This document shows positions 55,972 to 64,000 of a DNA stretch of 64,000 bases, piece after piece. Source of the DNA: Dactylosporangium aurantiacum (GTDB lineage Bacteria; Actinomycetota; Actinomycetes; Mycobacteriales; Micromonosporaceae); assembly GCF_000716715.1 (NCBI RefSeq), contig NZ_JNYJ01000041.1:59308-123307 (forward strand), read 5' to 3'. Below the pieces are notes generated by a model, which saw only the letters and a list, made by a program, of their open reading frames with translations, was not told the DNA's origin and made no database searches. Each line of letters starts with the position of its first letter. Positions within the stretch are counted from its first letter, which is position 1. Both the position numbers and the translations under genes were made by a program.

Positions 55972-56973
55972 ATGGCACAGTTCGATCTGCCGCTCGAGGA
56001 GCTGGAGCACTACGCACCGGCGGTGCCCGCGCCCGCGGACTTCGACGCGTTCTGGCAGGAGACGCTCGGCGAGGCCCGCGCCGCGCCGCCGGTGCGGGCC
56101 GCCCGGCCCGTGCCGACCGGGCTTCGGCTCGTCGACACCTGGGACGTCACGTTCGCCGGCTTCGGCGGCGACCCGGTCAGGGCCTGGTTCAGCCGGCCCG
56201 CCGGGGTGACCGGCGCACTGCCGGCCGTGGTCGAGTACGCCGGGTACGGCCGCGGCCGCGGCCTGCCGCACGAGCGCCTCACCTGGGTCTGCGCCGGCTA
56301 CGCGCACCTGCTCATGGACAACCGCGGCCAGGGTGACCTGTACGGCAACGGCGGCGACACCCCCGACCCGCACGCCGGGGCGCCCGGCGGGCACCGGCCG
56401 GTGACCCAGGGCATCCTGTCCCCGCACGACTACTACTACCGGCGGCTCATCACCGACGCGGTGCGGGCCGTCGACGCGGTGCGCGCCCTGCCCGGGGTGG
56501 ATCCGGCGCGGGTCGCGGTCGCCGGCAACAGCCAGGGCGGCGGGCTCGCCCTCGCCGTCGCGGGCCTGGTGCCGGACCTGGCCGCGATGCTCGCCACGGC
56601 ACCGTTCCTGTGCCACATCGGGCGGGCCGTCATGCTCACCGACGCCTCGCCGTACGGTGAGATCGCCCAGTACCTCGCCGTGCACCGTGACGCGGAGGCG
56701 CCGGCCCGGCACACGCTGTCCTATGTGGACGGTGTCAGCTTCGCCCGGCGGGCGCGCGCGCCCGGCCACTTCGGCGTCGGCCTGCGCGACACGGTGTGCC
56801 CGCCGAGCACCGCGTTCGCGGCGTACCATGCGTACGGCACCGCGGACCGCACGATGCACACGTACCCGTTCAACGGGCACGAGGGCGGCGACGCGGTCCA
56901 CGTGCGGCGCCAGCTGGACTGGCTCGGCGCCCGGCTGCCCGCCGCCGAAACTTTCGACGTAGACTCGCGCTGA
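55972..56973 (+). CDS. Acetyl xylan esterase/cephalosporin C deacetylase, CE7
   Basis: A 333-residue CE7 esterase with no signal peptide. The three family motifs are present: RGQ in MDNRGQGD, GxSQG in AGNSQGGG (nucleophile Ser near 184) and HE in FNGHEGGD. CE7 enzymes deacetylate short acetylated xylo-oligosaccharides in the cytoplasm. It is divergent from the import operon across the shared operator and ends 22 bases before a LacI gene. Start ATG 55972 has GAGGAG upstream. Confidence 0.93.
   Translation: MAQFDLPLEELEHYAPAVPAPADFDAFWQETLGEARAAPPVRAARPVPTGLRLVDTWDVTFAGFGGDPVRAWFSRPAGVTGALPAVVEYAGYGRGRGLPHERLTWVCAGYAHLLMDNRGQGDLYGNGGDTPDPHAGAPGGHRPVTQGILSPHDYYYRRLITDAVRAVDAVRALPGVDPARVAVAGNSQGGGLALAVAGLVPDLAAMLATAPFLCHIGRAVMLTDASPYGEIAQYLAVHRDAEAPARHTLSYVDGVSFARRARAPGHFGVGLRDTVCPPSTAFAAYHAYGTADRTMHTYPFNGHEGGDAVHVRRQLDWLGARLPAAETFDVDSR
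56946..56956. promoter_or_regulatory. Operator CGAAACTTTCG ahead of the first LacI gene
   Basis: A perfect 11-base odd palindrome lying in the last codons of the CE7 gene, 40 bases upstream of the LacI start. It has the same core as the site at 55814, consistent with autoregulation. Confidence 0.65.
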
Positions 56974-56995
56974 CCTTGACCGGGACGGGGGCGGC

Positions 56996-58045
56996 ATGAC
57001 GCGGCACAGCAGGGCGACCATGGCGGAGATCGCCGCCGAGGCGGGAGTCTCCGTGCCCACCGTGTCCAAGGTGCTCAACGGGCGGCGCGACGTCGCCCCG
57101 GCGACCCGGGAACGGGTCGAGGAGCTGCTGCGCCGCCGCAGCTACCTGCCCCGCCGGGCGGCGCCGGCGCGCGCCGTCGGGCTCATCGACGTCGTCTTCG
57201 TCGACCTCGGCAGCCCGTGGGCGATGCAGATCCTGACCGGCGTCGAGGAGGTCGCCCACCGCGCCGGCACCGGCGTCGTGGTCTCCGCGGTGCACGGCCG
57301 GTCCCGCAACACGCCGGACCGGCGCTGGCTGGAGAACCTGGCGGCGCGCCGCTCCGACGGGGTCCTGCTGGTGCTGTCGGAGCTGTCCGCCGACCAGCGG
57401 GCGCTGCTGGCCGAGCACGGCATCCCCGTCGTGGTGGTCGACCCCGCCGGGCAGCCGGACCCGAGTGTGCCGTCGGTGGGCGCCACCAACTGGACCGGCG
57501 CGCTCACCGCCACCGAGCACCTCATCGGCCTGGGCCACCGGCGCATCGCGGTCATCGGCGGCCCCGGCGACGTGCTGTGCTCCCGGGCCCGCCTCGACGG
57601 CTTCCGCGCCGCGATGCACGCCGCCGGCCTGGAGATCCCCGCCGGCTACGAGCGCACCGGCGACTTCACCAGCCCCACCGGCTACCGGGAGACCCTCGCC
57701 CTGCTGGACCTGCCGGCGCCGCCGACGGCCATCTTCGCCTGCGCCGACGAGATGGCCCGCGGCGCCTACGAGGCCCTGCACGAGCGCGGGCTGCGGGTGC
57801 CGGCCGACATCAGCGTCGTCGGCTTCGACGACCTCGAGCAGGCCCGCTGGTCCATCCCGCCGCTGACCACGGTGCGCCAGCCGCTGACCGAGATGGCCGG
57901 GCTGGCCACCCGGATGCTGCTGTCGCTCATCGCCGGCGAGCCGCTCGACTCGACCCGTCTGGAGCTGGCCACGCCGCTGGTGGTGCGGGCCAGCACCGCG
58001 CCGTTGGAAATGTTTCCGAACGCTCCGACCGCCACCGGCGGGTGA
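56996..58045 (+). CDS. LacI-family regulator 1 of the glucuronoxylan locus
   Basis: A 349-residue LacI-family protein with the HTH TMAEIAAEAGVSVPTVSKVLNGRRDV and a sugar-binding domain (SVGATNWTGALTATEHLIGLGHRRIAV, VVGFDDLEQ). It ends EMFPNAPTATGG. It has a canonical GGGGGCGGC site upstream of ATG 56996. It is closely similar in layout to the next gene, so the pair looks like a tandem duplication that has diverged. Confidence 0.94.
   Translation: MTRHSRATMAEIAAEAGVSVPTVSKVLNGRRDVAPATRERVEELLRRRSYLPRRAAPARAVGLIDVVFVDLGSPWAMQILTGVEEVAHRAGTGVVVSAVHGRSRNTPDRRWLENLAARRSDGVLLVLSELSADQRALLAEHGIPVVVVDPAGQPDPSVPSVGATNWTGALTATEHLIGLGHRRIAVIGGPGDVLCSRARLDGFRAAMHAAGLEIPAGYERTGDFTSPTGYRETLALLDLPAPPTAIFACADEMARGAYEALHERGLRVPADISVVGFDDLEQARWSIPPLTTVRQPLTEMAGLATRMLLSLIAGEPLDSTRLELATPLVVRASTAPLEMFPNAPTATGG
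58006..58017. promoter_or_regulatory. Weak palindrome GGAAATGTTTCC ahead of the second LacI gene
   Basis: A perfect 12-base palindrome in the last codons of the first LacI gene, 73 bases upstream of the second LacI start. The arms differ from CGAAA, so its assignment is tentative. Confidence 0.3.
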
Positions 58046-58089
58046 AACCGGCTCGACGCGGACCGGTGCGGCTCCCATACACTGGCGCG

Positions 58090-59130
58090 GTGGATCCCGC
58101 GAAAGCTCAAGTCCCGGGCGGCAGGCGGCGACGCGGCGAAGTCACGGTCGCGGCCATCGCCCAGCTCGCCGGAGTCTCCCCGCCGACAGTTTCGAAAGTT
58201 CTGAACGGACGCTCCGGCATCGCCGTCGAGACGAGGGACCGGGTCGAGGCGCTGCTGCGTGAGCACGGCTACCGGCGCGGCGAGTCCGCGGTCGCCTCCC
58301 CGAGCGTCGAGGTCGCGTTCTACGGCCTGGAGAGCCACCTCGCGATGGAGATCCTGCGCGGCGTCGAGCAGGTGGTCCGCGACCGCGGCCTGGCCGTCGG
58401 CTTCACCGACCTACAGGGCCCGTCACCGGGTGGGCGGCGCACCGCCGACCGGCTCCTCGCCCGCCGCCCGACCGGCGTCATCGCGGTCAACTCGGCGTTC
58501 CGCGCCCGGCAGTACGAGCAGCTGATCGCCAGCGGCGTGCCCATGGTGGTGCTCGACCCGACCGGCGAGCCGATGCACTCGATCCCGTCGGTCGGCGCCA
58601 CGAACTGGAGCGGCGGCATCGCCGCCACCCGCCACCTGCTCGACCTCGGCCACCGGCGGGTCGGCGTCATCACCGGCCCGATGGAGTACCTGTGCGCCCG
58701 GGCCCGGCTCGAGGCGTGCCGCGGCGCCCTCGACGCCGCCGGTGTGCCGCTCGACCCGGCGCTGGTGCGGCACGGCCGGTTCCACTTCGACGACGGCGCG
58801 CTGCTCGGCCGGCAGCTGCTCACCATGCCCGACCCGCCGACCGCGATCCTGTGCGGCGACGACCTGCAGGCCCTCGGCGTGTACGAGGCGGCCCGCCTGC
58901 TCGGCCGGCGCATCCCCGACGACGTCAGCGTCGTCGGCTTCGACGACATCGAGGTGACCCGCTGGTGCGGCCCGCCGATGACCACGGTGCGGCAGCCCTT
59001 CGCCGAGATGGGCGCCACCGCGGCCCGGATGGTGCTGCAGCTCGCGGTCGGCGAGACCGTCGAGCCGGCCCGGGTGGAGCTGGCCACGCAGCTCGTCGTG
59101 CGCGCCAGCACCGCACCGCCGCCCGCGTGA
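58090..59130 (+). CDS. LacI-family regulator 2 of the glucuronoxylan locus
   Basis: A 346-residue LacI-family protein, HTH VTVAAIAQLAGVSPPTVSKVLNGRSGI, hinge and sugar domain (SVGATNWSGGIAATRHLLDLGHRRVGV, VVGFDDIEV). GTG 58090 places the HTH near residue 20; the frame is open far upstream through the previous gene without homology. The HTH core TVSKVLNGR is the same as in its neighbour, so both may bind related sites. Confidence 0.93.
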   Translation: MDPAKAQVPGGRRRRGEVTVAAIAQLAGVSPPTVSKVLNGRSGIAVETRDRVEALLREHGYRRGESAVASPSVEVAFYGLESHLAMEILRGVEQVVRDRGLAVGFTDLQGPSPGGRRTADRLLARRPTGVIAVNSAFRARQYEQLIASGVPMVVLDPTGEPMHSIPSVGATNWSGGIAATRHLLDLGHRRVGVITGPMEYLCARARLEACRGALDAAGVPLDPALVRHGRFHFDDGALLGRQLLTMPDPPTAILCGDDLQALGVYEAARLLGRRIPDDVSVVGFDDIEVTRWCGPPMTTVRQPFAEMGATAARMVLQLAVGETVEPARVELATQLVVRASTAPPPA

Positions 59131-59202
59131 CCGCGCCGCACGGTCCCGGCGCGTGACCTCGCCGCACGGTCCCGGCGCGTGACCTCGGCCGCATGATCCC
59201 GC
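59125..59202. repeat. 26-bp tandem repeat after the second LacI gene
   Basis: Two nearly identical 26-base units (59125-59150, 59151-59176), beginning GCGTGACC and ending CGGTCCCGGC, and a third decayed unit from 59177. The LacI stop codon lies inside the first unit. The rest of the 283-base gap up to 59413 shows nothing further that I can support. Confidence 0.75.
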
Positions 59203-59413
59203 CGCCGGACGGACACGGGCCGGCGATGGACCGGCCGGCGGCTGGTGGGCCTTCGCCGAGCTGTCCGGCTCGTCCGCCGCGATCAGTGGGGCCCGCCGGA
59301 TGAAAGTTCCACCGCGGCAGGGGCGGCGACCGCCCGGCCCGGCACCGCCGATTGACACCGCCGGCGCGCCGGCACCACGCTCGCGGCTGGGCGAGGGCGG
59401 ACGGGAGTCGTTG

Positions 59414-60781
59414 GTGGACAACAGGACGAGCCACGTCATCGTCGCGTTCCACGGCGACGGCGGCGGCACCGAGGAGCTGACGTGGGGCCAGCGCGACGTC
59501 TGGGACCTCATGCGCCGCACCGGGCGGACGATGAACATCGGCGGCACCGTCCCGGCCGCCGAGGGCGAGACGGTCGAGCGGGTCGCGGCCGTGCTGCGCC
59601 TGCTGATGAGCCGGCACCAGGCACTGCGCACCCGATTGTCCCTTGTGGACGGTGAGCCGCCGCGGCAGGTCGTGTCGACCGGGGGCGAGATCGCCCTGGA
59701 GGTGCTCGACGCCGCAGGGGATCCCGCCGAGGCCGCCGAGCAGGTCCGGGTGCGCTACCAGACGACCGCCTTCGACCCGTGCACGCAGTGGCCGGTGCGC
59801 ATGGCCGTGGTCCGCGCCGGCGGGACACCCACCCACATCGTGGTCATGTACTACCACGTCGTCGTCGACGGCTTCGGCATCAACGCGATCGTGCGGGACC
59901 TCGCCAACCTGGACCCGGCGGCCGGTGTGGCCACCGTGCCGGTCCAGGGCACCGGACCCCTGGAGCTGGCCCGGCAGCAGCGGACCCCGGCGGCGCTGCG
60001 GGCCAGCGCGCAGTCGCTGCGGTACTGGCACCGCCAGCTGCTGCGGATCCCGCCCGCCGACCCGCCGTCCGCCGACCCGCGGGCCGGCGGCCTGCCGTCC
60101 GGCGGTGGCGCGCCCGGCGGCGTGCCCGGGCAGCCGCGCTTCTGGGAGGTCGTCTGCGGGTCGCCGGCGACGGCGCTCGCCGTGCGGCGGGTGTCGGCCC
60201 GCACCCGCGTCGCGTCGGGTCCGGTGCTGCTCGCCGCCTACGCCGTCGCCACCGCCCACCTCACCGGATCCACGACCGCCGTGGTGCAGGTGATCGTCAG
60301 CAACCGGTTCCGGCCCGGGTTCGCCGAGGCGGTCGGCAGCCTGCGCCAGTTCGGCCTGTGCGTGATCGACGTGACCGGCCCGTTTGACGCCGTCGTCGCC
60401 CGGGCGTGGAGCGCGGCGATCGGCGCGTACAAGCACGGCTACTACGACCCGGTCGCGCACCGGGAGCTGACCGCCGGCCGCGACCTGTCCTGCTACCTCA
60501 ACGACCGCCGCGCGGAGGACCGCGACGAGGGCGCCGGGCCAGTCCCCACCGAGGACGACGTCCGGGCGGCGCGGGACGCCACGACGGTGCGCTGGGGGGT
60601 GCGCGAGGACACCTACGACGGCGCCCTGTACCTGCACGTCGAGGACGACGCGAACTACTCGCTGTGGGGCGACACCCACCGGTTCGCCCCGGAGGCCGTC
60701 GAACGGTGCGCCCGGGACGTCGAGACGGTCCTGGTCGAGGCGGCGCTGGACCTGGTCACGGTGCCGGCGGCGCCTCGATGA
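59414..60781 (+). CDS. Second freestanding NRPS condensation-domain protein
   Basis: A 455-residue protein made of a single condensation-type fold. The N-terminal LTWGQRDVWDLMRR and AVLRLLMSRHQALRTRL match C domains. The active-site motif is YHVVVDGFGIN (near residue 157), closer to HHxxxDG than in the protein at 29187. NRFRPGFAEAVGSLRQFG matches the later C-domain region. No carrier or A domain is encoded. GTG 59414 has GGGAG six bases upstream; TTG 59411 is possible. Its 3-prime end overlaps the convergent LmbE gene by 26 bases. Function is unknown. Confidence 0.78.
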   Translation: MDNRTSHVIVAFHGDGGGTEELTWGQRDVWDLMRRTGRTMNIGGTVPAAEGETVERVAAVLRLLMSRHQALRTRLSLVDGEPPRQVVSTGGEIALEVLDAAGDPAEAAEQVRVRYQTTAFDPCTQWPVRMAVVRAGGTPTHIVVMYYHVVVDGFGINAIVRDLANLDPAAGVATVPVQGTGPLELARQQRTPAALRASAQSLRYWHRQLLRIPPADPPSADPRAGGLPSGGGAPGGVPGQPRFWEVVCGSPATALAVRRVSARTRVASGPVLLAAYAVATAHLTGSTTAVVQVIVSNRFRPGFAEAVGSLRQFGLCVIDVTGPFDAVVARAWSAAIGAYKHGYYDPVAHRELTAGRDLSCYLNDRRAEDRDEGAGPVPTEDDVRAARDATTVRWGVREDTYDGALYLHVEDDANYSLWGDTHRFAPEAVERCARDVETVLVEAALDLVTVPAAPR

Positions 60782-61475
60782 ACGCCTCGCCCGCGTTGAG
60801 GGCCCGGAAGTCGTCCATGCCGAGCAGCGCGACCGCCGGGGCGACCTGCGTGTGCATGGCGAGCAGCGCGGCGATCTTGCAGTCCAGCGCGACGCCGGTG
60901 AGGCGCAGGTCCACCGCCAGCTCCTCCGGGGCGACGCCGACCGGGCGCTCGTCGGTCATGAAGACCTGCCACTGCTCGTACCGCTCGCCCCAGGTCGCCA
61001 GATGCTCCGCCGTCATCGTGGCGTGCAGCAGCCGCCCGGGCCGGCCCGCCCGGTCCCACGCCGCGCCGACCCAGGCGGAGATCGTCTGGTGGTCGGGGTG
61101 GAACGTCCCGCCGTCCGGCCCGAACGTCAGCACCGTGTCCGGCGCGACGTCGGCGAGCAGTGCGGCGATCCGCTCGACGGGGCCGGCCGGGTCGAGCGCG
61201 GCCATCCCGCCGTCGGGGTAGCCGAGGAACCGGTGGTCGGTGACGCCGAGCACCGCCATCGCCGCGGCCGCCTCCCAGCGCCGGGTCCGGCCGAGCCGCT
61301 CCGGCGGCCACCCGACCGGGTCGTCGGTGCCGTGCTCCCCCACGGTCGCCGACACGCACACGACCCGCTGCCCGTTGGCGACGGCGGCCGCCATGAGCCC
61401 ACCCGCCAGGTAGGTCTCGTCGTCGGGGTGCGCCCAGATCGACACGATCGTGCCGAGCTTCTCCACCTCGTCCAT
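60756..61475 (-). CDS. LmbE/PIG-L family deacetylase, second copy
   Basis: A 239-residue zinc deacetylase with AHPDDETYLAGG near residue 15 and FHPDHQTI near 137, the metal-binding set. It is shorter than the protein at 15440 and differs in the segment between motifs. It may act on GlcNAc-inositol-like or other N-acetyl compounds; the substrate is not readable. It overlaps the condensation-domain gene at its 3-prime end and is divergent from kdpE. Confidence 0.88.
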   Translation of the reverse strand: MDEVEKLGTIVSIWAHPDDETYLAGGLMAAAVANGQRVVCVSATVGEHGTDDPVGWPPERLGRTRRWEAAAAMAVLGVTDHRFLGYPDGGMAALDPAGPVERIAALLADVAPDTVLTFGPDGGTFHPDHQTISAWVGAAWDRAGRPGRLLHATMTAEHLATWGERYEQWQVFMTDERPVGVAPEELAVDLRLTGVALDCKIAALLAMHTQVAPAVALLGMDDFRALNAGEAFIEAPPAP

Positions 61476-61574
61476 CACCTGCTGCTCCACCTCTCCATGG
61501 ATACAGCACGCCCGCCGCGCGCCGGCCCGCCGCCGCTGTCGGGTCCCGGACCCCGCTGGAGGACAATACGGACC

Positions 61575-62230
<656 letters not shown>

Positions 62231-62249
<19 letters not shown>

Positions 62250-64000
62250 GCGCCGTCGCGGGCCAGGGCCGGCAGGGTCAGGACCATGGTGAGCCCGCCG
62301 CCGGGGGTGTGCTCGGGGACGAGCGTGCCGCCCATCGCCTCGGCCAGCCCCCGCGACAGTGCCAGGCCGAGCCCGACACCGGTGGTCGTGTCGCGGTCCC
62401 CGAGCCGCTGGAACGGCTGGAACACCCTGTCCCGGTCCTCGGCCGCGATCCCCGGCCCGTGGTCGACGACGCGGACCTCGACGAGGCCGGCGTGCTCGCT
62501 GACGCTGACCCGCGGCGGGCGCCCGGGCGGGCTGTGCCGCAGCGCGTTGGCCAGGACGTTGACCAGGATCCGGGCCAGCAGCGCGGGATCGGCGACGACC
62601 TGGGGCAGGTCCCGGGGCACGCTGACCCGCACGGCGACGGCCTGCCCGCCGGCGTCGCCCGCCGCGGGCTCCGCTTCCGGGCCGCGGTCGCCGCCCGGGC
62701 CGGTGTCGGTGTCGGGCACGCCGACCGCGTCGGGAGTGCCCAGGGCGTCGGCGACCCCGCCGAGCTCCTCGACCGCCTCGGCGACGGCGTCGGCCACGCT
62801 GACCGGGCGGGCGTGCAGGCCGAGGGCGCCGGCCTGCAGGCGGCTCATGTCGAGCAGGTTCTCCACGAGGCGGTTGAGTCGGTCGAGGGATTCCTCGGCG
62901 GTGGCGAGGAGCTCCTCGCGGTCCTCGGCGGAGAACTCCACGTCGTGGCTGCGCAGGCCGCCGACGGCGGCCTTGGCGCCGGCGCGCACCTCCCTCGCGC
63001 CGCCACCGGGCCGCGCCTCGGTCTCGCCGTCACCGGGCGGCGCCGCGGGCCGGTCACCGACGCTCGCCGCGACCCTCCACCCGGCCCGCACCCCGGCACC
63101 CGCGTCACCGGCGCCCGACCTGGTTTCCGCGGCGGGCGGCGTGCCCGAGGGGCGGCGTTCCAGGAGGGTGACGGCGGTGAGGGCGAACGTCTCCCGCACC
63201 CGCTCCAGCAGCGCCGGCAGCGGCCGGTCGCCGTGCAGGACGGCGCCGGCGAGGGTCGACAGGGTCTGCGCCTCGGCCCGGGCGGCGGCGGCCTCGCGGG
63301 TGCGGCGCGCGGCGAGGTCGACCACGGCCGACACGGCGGCCGCCACGACGACGAACGAGAGCAGCGCGAACAGGTTCTCCCGCTCGGCGATGGTGAACCG
63401 GTGCAGCGGCGGGGTGAACGTGTAGTTGAGCAGCAGGAAGCTGCCGACGGCGGCGAGCAGCGCCGGCCACAGCCCGCCGACCAGGGCCACGGCGACGGTC
63501 AGCATCAGGTACGCGAGGATGTCGCTGGACAGCGACAGGTCGGCGCGCACCGCGTCAAGCCCGGCGGTGAGCAGCGGCAGGCCGAGCAGCGCGAGCGCGA
63601 CACCGGCGAGCCGCCGGCGCCGGGTGAGGCCGCCGGACCGTCTCCCGCGCAGCCGGCCGCGCCGGGCCTCCTCGTGGGTGACGAGGTGCACGTCGATCGC
63701 GCCGGACTCGGCGGCGGTGGTCACGCCGACCCCGGGCGCGAACAGCTGGGCGAAACGGTGCCGGCGGCTGGCGCCGAGGACGAGCTGGGTGGCGTTGACA
63801 CCGCGGGCGAAGTCGAGCAGGGCGGCCGGGATGTCGTTGCCGACGACCTGGTGGTAGGTGCCGCCGAGGCGTTCGACGAGGACCTGCTGGCGGGCCAGGC
63901 GCGCGGGGTCGGCGCCGGCGAGGCCGTCGCCGCGGATGACGTGGACGGCGAGGAGGTCGGCGGCTTTGGTACGGGCGGCGATGCGGGCGGCGCGGCGGAT
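62231..64000 (-). CDS. kdpD: Sensor kinase KdpD, N-terminus outside the window, lacking a recognisable H-box
   Basis: The frame is open to the right edge. The first 90 or so visible residues are the universal-stress-type domain (VLGASRRHRFAQLF). Four membrane helices, a GAF-like segment and a histidine-kinase ATPase (NVLANALRHSPPG, DHGPGIAAEDRDRVFQPFQR, GVGLGLALSRGLAEAMGG) follow. Between GDRPAAPPGDGETEARPGGG and AKAAVGGLRSHDVEFSAEDREELL the expected end of GAF and the H-box (SHDLRTPL) are missing. A Gly/Asp-rich stretch of about 40 residues has been gained near 62640-62760. The kinase may thus be unable to autophosphorylate in the usual way. Confidence 0.9.

Noticed and set aside
58188..58200. 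TTTCGAAAG inside the second LacI gene as a xylan operator
   Set aside because: It is formed by the codons of the conserved HTH residues T-V-S-K-V, so it is explained by coding constraint.
59193..59303. A 36-codon ORF ahead of the second condensation gene as another precursor peptide
   Set aside because: It is Pro/Gly/Arg-rich, resembles neither the 31-residue ORF at 28973 nor a known peptide, and has no ribosome site.

Overview
The window is a very GC-rich stretch of an actinomycete chromosome. The GTG starts, overlapping GTGA/ATGA gene junctions, DtxR/IdeR-type iron boxes, MbtH, CBM2-bearing xylanase and mycothiol-type LmbE deacetylases fit a soil, probably filamentous, actinomycete. The genus cannot be fixed from sequence alone. 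No rRNA, tRNA, insertion sequence, phage or CRISPR array was seen.

Region 1 (1-14415) is a hydroxamate siderophore locus. A leftward, largely translationally coupled operon encodes an ornithine N5-monooxygenase, two FecCD-type permeases, a FecE-type ATPase, MbtH, a heterodimeric ABC exporter and an NRPS that runs off the left edge. A formyltransferase is transcribed divergently, and the shared gap carries two iron boxes. The NRPS begins A-PCP-E-C-A. The first pocket reads hydroxyornithine-like and the second begins Val-Asp, as in beta-alanine domains, which recalls the exochelin assembly line.

Region 2 (14429-19446) holds an expansin-like protein, a LmbE deacetylase, a TetR/quinone-oxidoreductase divergon and a Clp-N-repeat protein.

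Region 3 (19436-28949) is a xylan/oligosaccharide locus: an ATPase-less ABC importer, a LacI regulator, a GH3 glycosidase, a secreted CE1 esterase-CBM2 and a GH10 xylanase-CBM2.

Region 4 (28973-38814) is accessory. It contains a small coding-like ORF ahead of a freestanding condensation-domain protein, two TetR divergons, an S15 hydrolase, an aldo/keto reductase, a composite HTH/RidA pseudogene, a nine-unit tandem repeat and a frameshifted DUF4386 gene.

Region 5 (38822-46188) is cydAB-cydDC, opposite a BlaI repressor and an M56 protease. The first nucleotide-binding domain of CydDC has lost its H-loop His within a tandem duplication. Region 6 (46193-48008) is a Crp/TetR divergon with a DUF1905 protein.

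Region 7 (48083-59130) is an aldouronate/glucuronoxylan locus: GH67, DUF624, GH39, an Lpl-type importer, a CE7 esterase and two LacI regulators. A shared CGAAAnTTTCG operator probably links it to the xylanase. Region 8 (59414-64000) has a second freestanding condensation protein, a second LmbE deacetylase, and kdpE and kdpD tail to tail. The kdpD lacks the usual phospho-acceptor H-box.
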